A stretch of 64,000 nt of DNA from Virgifigura deserti. GTDB taxonomy: Bacteria > Pseudomonadota > Alphaproteobacteria > Dongiales > Dongiaceae. Positions 10,858 to 19,569 of the stretch are shown here, piece after piece. Every line of letters begins with the position of its first letter. The first letter of the stretch is position 1. Both the position numbers and the translations under genes were made by a program. Below the pieces are notes generated by a model. That model did no database searches. It had not been told where the DNA came from and was given only the letters and a program-made list of their open reading frames with translations. The stretch is from the NCBI GenBank assembly GCA_003576685.1, contig QOZR01000008.1, positions 1 through 64,000 on the forward strand, in the 5' to 3' direction.

Positions 10858-11155
10858 GGTCAGGACTCATTGACCGAGCCAAAAGATATCGGTTGCCGCG
10901 GTGCAGATAGCGCTGAAGAAGGTGTGGGCGCAGCGGTCGAAGATGCCCATGCGGGACCAGCGAACGAACCGCTTGTAGAGCGTCTTGTGGGGGCCATAGA
11001 CCGCGGGCGCATCCCGCCATCGCAGCCCATTCCGGATCACATGGACTATCCCGCTGACCACACGCCGGTCGTCCACGGGCGGAATGCCACGTGTCCGCGG
11101 GAAAAGGGTTCAATGCGCTTAGCCGAGCCTTGGTCAGCCAGAATTGATCGGACAT
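10858..11155 (-). mobile_element. Truncated, frameshifted IS5-family transposase remnant
   Basis: From ATG 11155 the minus strand encodes MSDQFWLTKA-type IS5 transposase N-terminal sequence for about 18 residues. The frame then shifts near 11100, and the protein continues in another frame as VDDRRVVSGIVHVI..GLRWRDAP..YGPHKTLYxRFxRWSRMGIFDR to a TGA-type stop near 10867. Only the N-terminal region (about 95 residues) of the transposase is present, so it is inactive. The sequence ggtcaggactcat at 10858-10870 looks like an IS terminal inverted repeat. It abuts the stop of the FMN reductase pseudogene. Confidence 0.72.
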
Positions 11156-11372
11156 CGGCAGGTCCTCCTGCCGCACTTGAATCACGATGTCACCCCAGAT
11201 GGAATCTGAGTTTGCCAAGGTCTGCTATGCGGACAAAGCTGACGCTCAGCAGCAGCAGGAACGCATCCTCTGAGCTGTATTTGAACTGACCGCGAGGATT
11301 ATCTCGAGCATGGGGTGTCGGAATCTCCTTTAGCTAATCGTCTTCAAGACAGACAAGCTATGGAGAACAACA

Positions 11373-12023
11373 ATGACTATTACCATTACCGCCTTTGAAC
11401 GCTCGCCCGATGGCGGCAAGGGTCTGGCGCGTGACATGCGCGTTCGCTGGGCGCTCGAAGAAGTGGGCCAGCCTTACGACGTTCGTCTTCTTTCGTTCAA
11501 AGCGATGAAGGAACCCGCGCATGTCGCGCTTCATCCTTTCGGGCAGATTCCGACCTATGAAGAAGGCGATCTCGCCCTGTTCGAGTCGGGGGCGATCGTG
11601 TTCCACATCGCGGAGCGCCATGCGGGCCTGCTGCCAGACGATGCGAATGCCCGGGCGCGCGCGATCACATGGATGTTTGCCGCGCTCACCACGATGGAGC
11701 CGCCGATCTTCGACCGCGACCTAGCCAAGGTCCTCGAGCGCGACGAGCCTTGGTACGAGCGGCGCCTGCGTGTCCTCGAGGACAGCATCCGGAAACGGCT
11801 GGGCGACCTTTCCCGTCGCCTTGGCGATGCCGACTGGCTCGACGGTGCGTTCAGCGCCGGTGACCTGCTGATGGTGACGGTGCTGCTCAGGTTGAAAGGA
11901 TCGGGTATACTGGACGAATATCCGAACCTCTCCGCCTATGTCGTCCGCGGCGAAGCGCGGCCCGCATACAAGCGTGCTTTCGACGCTCAATTGGCGGTTT
12001 TCACCGCGGCATCGACCGGCTGA
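11373..12023 (+). CDS. Glutathione S-transferase family protein
   Basis: This 216-aa protein has the two-domain GST fold. The thioredoxin-like N-terminal domain (about 1-80) has the glutathione-binding motif HPFGQIPTYEEGDLALFESGAI, with cis-Pro and Glu-Ser. The helical C-terminal domain (about 90-205) contains an N-capping-box-like SAGDLLMV. It is probably a cytoplasmic detoxification enzyme of unknown substrate. A GGAG ribosome site lies eight bases before ATG 11373. It lies between IS remnants, with no operon partner. The 150 bases upstream hold no recognisable gene. Confidence 0.85.
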   Translation: MTITITAFERSPDGGKGLARDMRVRWALEEVGQPYDVRLLSFKAMKEPAHVALHPFGQIPTYEEGDLALFESGAIVFHIAERHAGLLPDDANARARAITWMFAALTTMEPPIFDRDLAKVLERDEPWYERRLRVLEDSIRKRLGDLSRRLGDADWLDGAFSAGDLLMVTVLLRLKGSGILDEYPNLSAYVVRGEARPAYKRAFDAQLAVFTAASTG

Positions 12024-12073
12024 CAAAGGCCGCTCTGGGCTCGAAGCCGTCATCCGAGTCTTTCGCTCGGTTT

Positions 12074-12086
12074 ATGGGTCCTGACC
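12074..12086. repeat. Orphan IS-end inverted repeat
   Basis: The reverse complement of these 13 bases matches the IS-like end at 10858-10870 at 12 of 13 positions, in inverted orientation. The pair could bracket a former IS insertion that now encloses the GST gene, or mark two independent IS scars. Confidence 0.45.
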
Positions 12087-12138
12087 CTAGATAAATCGGC
12101 TCTGATCCCGGTCGGGGACCGGCTGGGAGAGGCCGCGG

Positions 12139-12498
12139 CTACAAGTCTTTTCCATCGAACGGGATCGGCGTGAGCGCGGCGATGTCCACATCGTCGAGGC
12201 AGCGGACGTTGATGGCGGCCATTTCCGCGCCGTTGGGAGCGGTCCCTCGGGCGAAGGACTCGACGCCACAGGCCGAGCAGAACAGGTGGTGGATAGTCTT
12301 CCGGCCGAACTGATAATCGACCAGATTCTCCTGTCCTGACAGGAGTGCGAACTGCTCGGCCCCCACGAAGGTCAGCAGCAGGCCCCGCTTCCTGCAGATC
12401 GAACAATTGCACGAGATGACCTGCTTCAGATCGGTCGTCGCCTCATAGCGAACCGCCCCGCAGTGGCAGCCGCCCCTATATGTCTTGCTGTCCGGCAT
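12139..12498 (-). CDS. GFA/CENP-V domain zinc protein
   Basis: This 119-aa protein has the GFA (glutathione-dependent formaldehyde-activating-like) zinc-binding pattern. It consists of GGCHCGAVRY near the N-terminus (Cys11, Cys13), CNCSICRKRG about 20 residues later, and FCSACGVES in the centre. These cysteines bind two zinc ions in the family. The length is typical of the many short GFA proteins whose substrate is unknown; formaldehyde-glutathione chemistry is proven only for Gfa itself. It is divergent from the DUF1638 gene, with 229 bp between starts in which no further gene is seen. Confidence 0.85.
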   Translation of the reverse strand: MPDSKTYRGGCHCGAVRYEATTDLKQVISCNCSICRKRGLLLTFVGAEQFALLSGQENLVDYQFGRKTIHHLFCSACGVESFARGTAPNGAEMAAINVRCLDDVDIAALTPIPFDGKDL

Positions 12499-12727
12499 GT
12501 TGTCCTCCTCCTGCTGGTTATCTCCGCAGTTCGTTCAAGATTCAATAAAGCTAAATATTGGCCGGGCTATGTCAGTCCCATGCGGCGCCGCGCTGTCGCA
12601 AATGAGCGACCAACCGTCGCGGGCAAAAGAGCCTGAAATTCGGCCGCGGCGCTCCTATGTCTCGTACGATGTCGCCGACGGATCGGCGCCATAAGATTGT
12701 TTCGAGGCCTGTTGACCGGCACCTGAG

Positions 12728-13354
12728 ATGGACCAAGCACACTCCACCCTGCTGATCGCCTGTGGCGCCCTGGCGCGGGAGATTCTCGCGCTGATCGAGA
12801 CGCATGGCTGGAGCCAGATGGCGGTCACCTGCCTGCCGGCGAAGTTCCATAACATGCCGGCCAAGATCCCGGAGGCGGTGCGGGGGAAGATCCGCGAGAA
12901 CCGCGACCGCTATGACCGCATCCTGGTGGTCTATGGCGATTGCGGGACCGGCGGCCTGCTGGACGCGGTGCTCGAGGAGGAGGGCGTCGAGCGGATTCCC
13001 GGGCCTCATTGCTACCAGTTCTATACCGGCACCGCCGATTTCGAGGCGCTGGCCGATGCCGACCCGACCTGCTTCTTCCTGACCGACTATCTGGTCCGCC
13101 ATTTCGACCGACTGATCATCGAGGGCTTGGCCCTCGATCGGCATCCGGAGCTGCGCGACGATTATTTCGGCAATTACACGAAGCTCGTCTATCTGGCGCA
13201 GATCGAGGAGCCGGAGCTGTATCGCCAGGCCGAGGCCGCTGCGGCCAGGCTCGGCCTCGCCTTCGAATATCGCCTTACCGGCTATGGCGAGCTGGCCTCC
13301 TTCATGGCCGACAACGCCAATGCCGGGGCCGAACACCCGTCAGGAGAGTCGTAG
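12728..13354 (+). CDS. DUF1638 protein, first gene of the C1/corrinoid operon
   Basis: This 208-aa protein is recognisable as DUF1638 by LIACGALAREI at the N-terminus, the YGDCGTGGLLD block near residue 75 and the GPHCYQFYTG block near residue 95. The conserved Cys/His residues in these blocks suggest metal or corrinoid contact, but no activity is established. In alphaproteobacteria this family usually sits beside corrinoid methyltransferase genes, as here. The next gene starts two bases after its stop, so translation is probably coupled. A role in methyl transfer or cofactor maintenance is inferred from neighbours only. Confidence 0.82.
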   Translation: MDQAHSTLLIACGALAREILALIETHGWSQMAVTCLPAKFHNMPAKIPEAVRGKIRENRDRYDRILVVYGDCGTGGLLDAVLEEEGVERIPGPHCYQFYTGTADFEALADADPTCFFLTDYLVRHFDRLIIEGLALDRHPELRDDYFGNYTKLVYLAQIEEPELYRQAEAAAARLGLAFEYRLTGYGELASFMADNANAGAEHPSGES

Positions 13355-13356
13355 AT

Positions 13357-13665
13357 ATGGCGCAGCTGATCGTTGTCTATTGGCGCGACATCCCTGCCCA
13401 GGTAATCGTCAAGCGCGGCCGGCAGAGCGCGAAGCGGCAGCTTTCCGAGCGTTTCGAGAAGGCGATCGACCGTGCTGCGATGCGAGCCAAGCTGCGCGAC
13501 ACGGATTCCTACCTCGCCGAGTGGCGCCGGGCCGACCCGGTCGAGTGCGGCGACGACCTGGAGGCCGAAGCGGATGCCGCCGCGGCCCGGCTCGAGAGCG
13601 CGTTTCCCGATCCGCGGCTGGACGAATTCGTCGCTTCGGGTGGCGTGGAGTCGAAGGCGTCATGA
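13357..13665 (+). CDS. 'Virulence factor' family small protein of the corrinoid operon
   Basis: This 102-aa protein begins MAQLIVVYWRDIPAQVIVKRG, the signature of the Pfam 'virulence factor' family. The family name is historical and does not show a role in disease. It lies between DUF1638 and an MTHFR gene, and its stop overlaps the next start (ATGA at 13662-13665). The same trio recurs in corrinoid methyl-transfer clusters of alphaproteobacteria. There is no signal peptide, so it is cytoplasmic. The biochemical function is unknown. Confidence 0.8.
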   Translation: MAQLIVVYWRDIPAQVIVKRGRQSAKRQLSERFEKAIDRAAMRAKLRDTDSYLAEWRRADPVECGDDLEAEADAAAARLESAFPDPRLDEFVASGGVESKAS

Positions 13666-14618
13666 CCCGTCACGCCCTGACGGCCGACCGGACGGCAACC
13701 CGGGCACGTGGCCGGCTCGAGGCGGTGCTGCGCCGCGGCGACTTCGCGTTGACCGCCGAGACGTCGCCGCCGGATGCCGGCGCGCCGGCCCCGGTTCTGG
13801 CGCGCGGCGGATGCCTGAAGGGCCTCGCCGATGCGGTCAATGTCACCGACGGCGCGGGCGCGCGGGCGCATATGTCGGCGCTGGCCGCCGCCGCGCTGCT
13901 GGCCCGCGACGGCATCGAGCCGGTGCTGCAATTCACCATGCGCGATCGCAACCGCCTGGCACTGCAGGGCGACATCCTGGGTGCCGCCGCGCTCGGCATT
14001 CCGAACATCCTCTGCCTGCATGGCGACGACGTGGCGACCGGCGACCAACCCGAGGCGAAGCCGGTCTACGACATCGACAGCCGCGAGCTGATGCGCACCG
14101 CCCGGCGCATGCGTGACGAAGGGACGTTTCCGTCGGGCCGGCCGATCGAGCCGCGGCCGGCTTTGTTCATCGGCGCCGCGGACCGCCCGACCGACCCGAA
14201 GCCGGGCTGGAAGCCCGACGCCCTCTTGGCCAAGATCGACGCGGGCGCCGATTTCGTGCAGACCCAATATTGCTTCGACATGGACCTGCTGCGCCGCTAT
14301 CTGGCGCGGCTGGCGGATCATGGCGTCCTGGAGCGGCTGTTCGTGATCGTCGGCATCGGCCCCATCGCCTCGGCCAAGTCCGCCCGCTGGATGAACGAAA
14401 ACCTCTTCGGCGTTCAGATTCCGGAGGAGATCGTCCGCCGGCTGGACGGCGCCCGGGACCAGCAAGCCGAGGGGCGCAGGATCTGCGTCGAACTGCTGCA
14501 GGAACTGAGCGAGATCGACGGCGTCGGCGGCGCCCATCTGATGGCGCCGCGGCAGGAAGAGGCGATCGCCGAGGTGATTGCCGACTCCGGTTTGCTGTCC
14601 CGCCGCTCCGCGGCCTGA
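13662..14618 (+). CDS. Methylenetetrahydrofolate reductase family protein (paralogue 1)
   Basis: This 318-aa TIM-barrel flavoprotein is related to MetF. The N-terminal FALTAETSPPD (about 29-39) holds the catalytic-type Glu. Further blocks are DAVNVTDGAGARAHMS (about 57-72), LQFTMRDRNRLALQGD, NILCLHGDD and ADFVQTQYCFD. It overlaps the preceding gene by four bases and is followed by a MetV-like gene and a second MTHFR at 15123. The family interconverts 5,10-methylene- and 5-methyl-THF. In this operon it probably oxidises methyl groups received from the corrinoid protein. Why two paralogues are kept is unclear; they may differ in electron partner or form a heteromer. Confidence 0.85.
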   Translation: MTRHALTADRTATRARGRLEAVLRRGDFALTAETSPPDAGAPAPVLARGGCLKGLADAVNVTDGAGARAHMSALAAAALLARDGIEPVLQFTMRDRNRLALQGDILGAAALGIPNILCLHGDDVATGDQPEAKPVYDIDSRELMRTARRMRDEGTFPSGRPIEPRPALFIGAADRPTDPKPGWKPDALLAKIDAGADFVQTQYCFDMDLLRRYLARLADHGVLERLFVIVGIGPIASAKSARWMNENLFGVQIPEEIVRRLDGARDQQAEGRRICVELLQELSEIDGVGGAHLMAPRQEEAIAEVIADSGLLSRRSAA

Positions 14619-14643
14619 GAAACTCTAGAGACCCAAGGGATAT

Positions 14644-15126
14644 ATGGGCATGTATGCCGTTCGCCTCTGGTCGGTACGTCATTCGCGCCTGCTCGAAAGC
14701 TTCTATCAGGGCTTCGAGCGGATCATCGTTCGCCTCGACCCGCTGTGGAAGCGGATCGGCTATGAGCGGCTGGAGCAGCCGGTCGCTGCAGTGGAGCGGC
14801 AGGTCAAGGGCCTGCTGTTCGACTGCCAGATGTGCGGCCAGTGCGCGCTCAGCTCGACCGGCATGTCCTGCCCTATGAACTGCCCGAAGAACCTGCGCAA
14901 CGGTCCCTGCGGCGGCGTTCGCGCCAACGGCCACTGTGAGGTGAAGCCCGAGATGAAATGCGTCTGGGTGAAGGCCTGGGAGGGCTCGCAGCAGATGCTT
15001 GAGGGCAAGGCCATCCTCGACGTCCAGAAGCCGGTCGACAACACTCTGAAGGGTCATTCCTCCTGGCTCCGCGTCGCTCGCGAGAAGGCCGGGGCCCGGG
15101 CGCAGCCCGAAGGGCGGGCGTCATGA
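14644..15126 (+). CDS. MetV-like cysteine-rich MTHFR partner (MTHFR C-terminal family)
   Basis: This 160-aa protein carries a dense cysteine array: Cys61, 64, 67, 76, 80, 89, 98 and 106 in the order CQMCGQC..SCPMNCPKNLRNGPCGG....C. This is the hallmark of the MTHFR C-terminal/MetV family. In acetogens MetV partners MetF and carries zinc and Fe-S sites that pass electrons to the flavin. It sits between the two MTHFR genes, and its stop overlaps the next start by four bases (15123-15126). A MetVF-type complex that exchanges electrons with something other than NAD(P)H is therefore likely. Confidence 0.83.
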   Translation: MGMYAVRLWSVRHSRLLESFYQGFERIIVRLDPLWKRIGYERLEQPVAAVERQVKGLLFDCQMCGQCALSSTGMSCPMNCPKNLRNGPCGGVRANGHCEVKPEMKCVWVKAWEGSQQMLEGKAILDVQKPVDNTLKGHSSWLRVAREKAGARAQPEGRAS

Positions 15127-16133
15127 TCGTCGATCCGCTGTACGATCCTGGCGATCCGCTGCCGCCGCTGCCGGGGCATTCCTCACGCGGTCGGCTGGAG
15201 CGCGTCCTGCGGTCCGGCAAGTTCGCGGTGACCGCAGAGTTGAATCCGCCCGACTCGGCGGACCCGCGCGAGGTGTTCGAGCGGGCGCTGGTGCTGTCCG
15301 AGGTCTGCGACGCGATCAACGCAACGGACGCTTCGGGCGCCAACACGCATATGTCGAGCGTCGGCATCTGCAGCCTGCTGACCCGTGCTGGCTATGCCGT
15401 GATCATGCAGATCTCCTGCCGCGACCGGAACCGGATCGCGATTCAGGGCGACGTGCTGGGCGCCGCCGCCATGGGCGTGTCCAACATCCTCTGCCTTACC
15501 GGTGACGGGGTGCAGGCCGGCGATCAGCCGGGCGCCAAGCCGGTGTTCGACCTCGACAGCACCTCGCTGCTCGAGACCATTCGGACGATGCGTGACGAGA
15601 AGCGGTTCCTGTCCGGCCGCAAGATCACCGTGCCGCCGGCGGTCCTCCTCGGCGCCGCCGCCAATCCCTTCGCGCCGCCTTACGACTACCGGCCGATCCA
15701 TCTCGGCAAGAAGGTCGCGGCCGGGGCGCAGTTCATCCAGACGCAGTATTGCTACGACATTCCGCTGCTGGAGCGGTTCATGGCGCGGGTGCGCGATTTG
15801 GATTTGCACAAGAAATGCTTCATTCTGGTCGGGGTCGGGCCGCTCGCCTCGGCCAAGACGGCCCGCTGGATGCGGACGAACGTTCCCGGCGTGCATATTC
15901 CGGACCAGGTCATCGCCCGGCTCGAGGGGGCCCAGAAGCAGAAGCTGGAGGGAAAGAATCTCTGTATCGAACTGATCCAGCAGATCAGGGAGATCGAAGG
16001 CGTTGCCGGCGTCCACGTCATGGCCTATCGCCAGGAAGAGCTTGTCTCCGACGTCATCAGCGCGTCAGGTATCATGAAAAACCGTCAGCCCCGGCCACAG
16101 GCCCGGCGTCCGGCAAAGGAAAGGATCGCATAA
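15123..16133 (+). CDS. Methylenetetrahydrofolate reductase (paralogue 2)
   Basis: This 336-aa MetF-family flavoprotein has FAVTAELNPPDSADP with the conserved Glu, DAINATDASGANTHMSS, ISCRDRNRIAIQGD, NILCLTGDG and AQFIQTQYCYD. It is clearly homologous to the protein at 13662 along its length but diverged. The start at 15123 lies within the stop of the MetV-like gene, and the stop overlaps the methyltransferase start (TAATG at 16131-16135), so all are translationally coupled. It probably oxidises 5-methyl-THF to methylene-THF during methyl-group catabolism, using the MetV-like protein. Confidence 0.88.
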   Translation: MIVDPLYDPGDPLPPLPGHSSRGRLERVLRSGKFAVTAELNPPDSADPREVFERALVLSEVCDAINATDASGANTHMSSVGICSLLTRAGYAVIMQISCRDRNRIAIQGDVLGAAAMGVSNILCLTGDGVQAGDQPGAKPVFDLDSTSLLETIRTMRDEKRFLSGRKITVPPAVLLGAAANPFAPPYDYRPIHLGKKVAAGAQFIQTQYCYDIPLLERFMARVRDLDLHKKCFILVGVGPLASAKTARWMRTNVPGVHIPDQVIARLEGAQKQKLEGKNLCIELIQQIREIEGVAGVHVMAYRQEELVSDVISASGIMKNRQPRPQARRPAKERIA

Positions 16134-17035
16134 TGACAGACACTGTAGTCAGCTCGGCGACCAAGGAGGTCGTCATCGGTTTCGAACGGCCCTTCGTCAT
16201 CATCGGCGAGCGGATCAACCCCACGGGGCGCAAGCTGCTGGCCGCCGAGATGGCGGCCGGCGACTATAGCCGGGTCAAGGCCGATGCGCTGGCCCAGGTC
16301 GCCGCCGGCGCCCAGATGCTTGACGTCAATGCCGGCATTCCGCTGGCCGACGAGCCGCGCATTCTCGCCGAGGCGGTCCAGCTCGTGCAGTCGCTGACCG
16401 ACGCGCCGCTGTCGATCGACTCCTCGATCGTCGCCGCGCTCGAGGCCGGGCTCGCTGTCTATAAGGGCAAGCCGCTGGTCAATTCCGTCACCGGCGAGGA
16501 GGAGCGGCTGGAGAGCGTGCTGCCGCTGGTGAAGAAATATGGCGCCGCCGTCGTTGCGATCTCGAACGACGAGACCGGCATCTCCGAGGACCCGGACGAG
16601 CGCTTCAAGGTCGCCAAGAAGATCGTCGAGCACGCCGCCGACTACGGGATTCCCTATTCCGACATCGTCGTCGATCCGCTGGTAATGCCGGTCGGCGCGC
16701 TGAACCAGGCCGGGCGCTCGGTCTTCCATCTGGTGCGCCGCCTGCGCGAGGAGCTGAAGGTCAACACCACCTGCGGCGCCTCGAACTTCAGCTTCGGCCT
16801 GCCGAACCGGCATGGGCTGAATTCCTCCTTCCTGGCCATGCTGATCGGCGCCGGCATGACCTCGGCGATCACCAATCCGCTCCATGCGGAGGAGATGACC
16901 GGGATCATGGGCGCCGACGTGGCGATGGGCCATGACCCGAACTGCATGCGCTGGATTCAGAAGTTCCGCGAGCCCGCGGCCGAGGGCGAGGAAGGCGCCG
17001 GCCGCCGCCGCGAGGGTCGCCGACGGCGCGCGTGA
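16133..17035 (+). CDS. Methyl-THF:corrinoid methyltransferase (pterin-binding domain)
   Basis: This 300-aa pterin-binding TIM barrel is of the AcsE/MtgA/MtvA type. FVIIGERINPTGRK is at about 22-35, the folate site AQMLDVNAGIP near 63-73, and PLSIDSS near 99-105. N..TCGASNFSFGLPNR lies towards the C-terminus. The family moves a methyl group between a corrinoid protein and THF. Partners here are the corrinoid protein at 494-1213 and the MTHFR/MetV set upstream. The last 20 residues are an Arg/Glu-rich tail, unusual but similar to that of the downstream activator gene. It is the housekeeping half of a demethylation system whose substrate-specific half is not in the window. Confidence 0.87.
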   Translation: MTDTVVSSATKEVVIGFERPFVIIGERINPTGRKLLAAEMAAGDYSRVKADALAQVAAGAQMLDVNAGIPLADEPRILAEAVQLVQSLTDAPLSIDSSIVAALEAGLAVYKGKPLVNSVTGEEERLESVLPLVKKYGAAVVAISNDETGISEDPDERFKVAKKIVEHAADYGIPYSDIVVDPLVMPVGALNQAGRSVFHLVRRLREELKVNTTCGASNFSFGLPNRHGLNSSFLAMLIGAGMTSAITNPLHAEEMTGIMGADVAMGHDPNCMRWIQKFREPAAEGEEGAGRRREGRRRRA

Positions 17036-17047
17036 TCGAAGAGTCTT

Positions 17048-17123
17048 AACCACAGAGGCACAGAGACACAGAGGTTGCGGACTGGTAGTAACGAGCACGC
17101 CGTGCCTCTATGTCTCTGTGGTT
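17048..17123. repeat. Dispersed-type inverted repeat inside the C1 operon
   Basis: The left arm (aaccacagaggcacagagac region, 17048-17074) and right arm (17104-17123) are imperfect inverted copies of an 'accacagagrcacagag' sequence, separated by about 30 bases. This low-complexity repeat type recurs between genes in many bacteria. It lies between the methyltransferase stop and the activator start, where the other operon genes overlap, so it may be a later insertion that could act as a hairpin. Confidence 0.6.
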
Positions 17124-17144
17124 TTCTGAAGATCGGGATCTGAT

Positions 17145-19202
17145 GTGGGTAACGATAGCTCCAGTGATAGCCGCGGCAGCGACGCCCTGATCGTCTTCAT
17201 GCCGTCCGGACGCCGAGGTCGGTTTCCGGTCGGCACGCCGGTCCTGCAGGCGGCGCGCGCGCTCGGCGTCGACATCGATTCGGTCTGCGGCGGGCGCGGT
17301 ATCTGCGGCCGCTGCCAGGTCGAGGTGAGCGAGGGCGAGTTCGCGAAGCTGGGCGTCTCGTCGCGGCTGGCGAACCTCTCGCCCTTCGGCGAGGTCGAGC
17401 AGCGCTATGCCGAGCGGCGCCAGGGCCGGGGCCGGCAGGGCCTCGCGCCGGGACGGCGGCTCAGCTGCTCGACGCTGCTGCTGGGCGATATCGTCATCGA
17501 CGTGCCGTCCGACAGCCAGGTTCACAAGCAGGTCGTGCGCAAGCGCGCCGAAATGCGCGCGATCGAGCTCGATCCGGTGGTCCGGCTGCATTATGTCGAG
17601 GTGCAGGAGCCCGACATGCACGACCCGCGCGGCGATCTGCAGCGGCTGGAGCAGGCGCTGGAGGAGCAGTGGAACCTGACCGGCCTGAACTGCGACCTGC
17701 GCGTGATCCAGGGCCTGCAGCAGGCGCTGCGCAAGGGCGAATGGCAGGTGACCGTGGCGGTCCATCAGGGCACCCAGATCACCGCCGTCTGGCCCGGCTT
17801 CCATGACCGTGCCTTCGGGCTGGCGATCGACATCGGCTCCACCACCGTCGCCGCGCATCTCTGCAACCTCGCCACCGGCGAGGTCGTCGCCTCGGCCGGG
17901 CAGATGAACCCGCAGATCCGGTTCGGCGAAGACCTGATGAGCCGGGTGTCCTATGTGATGATGAACCCCGGCGGCGAAGTCGAGATGACCAAGGCCGTGC
18001 GCGAGGCGGTCAACGGCCTCGCGGCGGAGGTCGCGGCGGAGGTGGGCATCCAGGTCGAGGACATCCTCGAGGTCACCTTCGTCGGAAACCCGATCATGCA
18101 TCACCTGCTGCTCGGGATTAACCCGGTCGAGCTGGGCGGAGCCCCCTTCGCGCTCGCCAGCGATTCGGCGATCATGTTGTGGTCGACCGAGATCGGCCTG
18201 CGTATCCACCCCAATGCGCGCATCTTCGTGCTGCCCTGCATCGCCGGTCATGTCGGCGCCGATACGGCCGGCGTGATCCTGTCCGAAGCGCCGCATCAGG
18301 CCGACGAGATGACCCTGATCGTCGATGTCGGCACCAATGCCGAGATCGTGCTCGGCAACCGCCACCGGCTGCTCGCCGCCTCCAGCCCGACGGGGCCGGC
18401 CTTCGAGGGGGCGCAGATCAGTTGTGGCCAGCGTGCGGCGCCGGGCGCGATCGAGCGCGTGCGCATCGATCCGGAGACGCTGGAGCCGCGCTTCAAGGTG
18501 ATCGGCAGCGACAAATGGTCGGACGAGGAGGGCTTCGCCGCGGAGACGCGCAAGATCGGTGTCACCGGCGTTGCCGGCTCGGGCGTCATCGAGGCGCTGG
18601 CCGAGCTCTATCTCGCCGGCGTCATCAGTCAGGACGGCGTGATCGACGGCGCGCTGGCCGCGCGGAGCCCGCGAATCCAGGCTGACGGACGGACCTTCTC
18701 CTATCTGCTGCATGACGGCGAGCCGGCCCTGCGGATCACCCAGAATGACGTCCGCGCCATCCAGCTCGCCAAGGCGGCGCTCTATGCCGGCGCGCGGCTG
18801 CTGATGGACCGCATGGGCGTGGAGTCAGTCGACCGCATCACCCTCGCCGGCGCCTTCGGCAGCCACATCGACGTCAAGCATGCGATGATCCTCGGCATGA
18901 TTCCCGACTGCGATCTGGCAAAGGTGAGTTCGGCCGGCAACGCCGCCGGCACGGGTGCGCGCATCGCCTTGCTCAACCGCCGGGCGCGCGACGAGATCGC
19001 CCGCGTCGTGAAGCAGGTGGAAAAGGTCGAGACCGCGGTCGAGCCGCGCTTTCAGGAGCATTTCGTGCAGGCGATGGCGATCCCGCACAAAACCGCGCCC
19101 TATCCGCAGCTCAGCGCTGCGGTTCGCCTGCCCGAGCCGAAGGAAGTGACGCTCGCCGGCGGCGACGACAGCGGGGGACGCCGGCGTCGGCGGCGGGCCT
19201 AA
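17145..19202 (+). CDS. RACo-like reductive activator of corrinoid protein (2Fe-2S plus ASKHA ATPase)
   Basis: This 685-aa protein has an N-terminal 2Fe-2S ferredoxin domain (Cys48, Cys54, Cys57, Cys108). A linker follows to about residue 220, then a DUF4445 ASKHA-type ATPase beginning AIDIGSTTVAAHL. This is the layout of RACo and RamA-related activators, which reduce Co(II) corrinoid back to Co(I) at the cost of ATP. The start is GTG at 17145; the ATG two bases earlier is out of frame. The Arg-rich C-terminus (GGRRRRRR type) is unusual. It should repair the corrinoid protein at 494-1213 and is probably expressed with the upstream methyltransferase. Confidence 0.85.
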   Translation: MGNDSSSDSRGSDALIVFMPSGRRGRFPVGTPVLQAARALGVDIDSVCGGRGICGRCQVEVSEGEFAKLGVSSRLANLSPFGEVEQRYAERRQGRGRQGLAPGRRLSCSTLLLGDIVIDVPSDSQVHKQVVRKRAEMRAIELDPVVRLHYVEVQEPDMHDPRGDLQRLEQALEEQWNLTGLNCDLRVIQGLQQALRKGEWQVTVAVHQGTQITAVWPGFHDRAFGLAIDIGSTTVAAHLCNLATGEVVASAGQMNPQIRFGEDLMSRVSYVMMNPGGEVEMTKAVREAVNGLAAEVAAEVGIQVEDILEVTFVGNPIMHHLLLGINPVELGGAPFALASDSAIMLWSTEIGLRIHPNARIFVLPCIAGHVGADTAGVILSEAPHQADEMTLIVDVGTNAEIVLGNRHRLLAASSPTGPAFEGAQISCGQRAAPGAIERVRIDPETLEPRFKVIGSDKWSDEEGFAAETRKIGVTGVAGSGVIEALAELYLAGVISQDGVIDGALAARSPRIQADGRTFSYLLHDGEPALRITQNDVRAIQLAKAALYAGARLLMDRMGVESVDRITLAGAFGSHIDVKHAMILGMIPDCDLAKVSSAGNAAGTGARIALLNRRARDEIARVVKQVEKVETAVEPRFQEHFVQAMAIPHKTAPYPQLSAAVRLPEPKEVTLAGGDDSGGRRRRRRA

Positions 19203-19490
19203 ATCGGCGTTCCGGTGGGCCCGCCGCGCCCCGTGGCGGCAGCCCGATTCCGCAACGGCTGGGTGTAGAACCCGATCCGATCGCATCGGCTGGATGTAGT
19301 CGGCGTCCCAGTCTCTAACTACATGGGTTCGAGGACGAGCCACCGATCAGGTTGTATAAGCCCGATCGGAGCGTGCCCCAATATCTGTGTACCGCCCGCC
19401 GCCTCCAACAGAACTGTTCTAGTCCTCGGTGAACGTCGCGCCGGTATCCGGTGAGTCGGTTCGAAATTCGGTTGCTCCCATTATTTTGTC

Positions 19491-19515
19491 GGAACTTCAG
19501 GGTAACTGAGGCGTT
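19491..19515 (+). promoter_or_regulatory. Predicted EcfG-type promoter of the PRC-barrel gene
   Basis: GGAAC (19491-19495), a 16-nt spacer and CGTT (19512-19515) match the alphaproteobacterial general-stress sigma factor consensus. The ATG at 19570 is 54 bases further on. The rest of the 367-bp gap from 19203 shows no gene. Confidence 0.65.
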
Positions 19516-19569
19516 GAACCCGTGTGATCAAGGCGATTGGTCAAGGCAATCACTAAGGCGGAGAAGGAA

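Noticed and set aside
12572..13336. A 254-codon minus-strand frame opposite the DUF1638 gene
   Set aside because: The plus-strand frame has DUF1638 motifs and operon overlap; the antisense frame has no domain.
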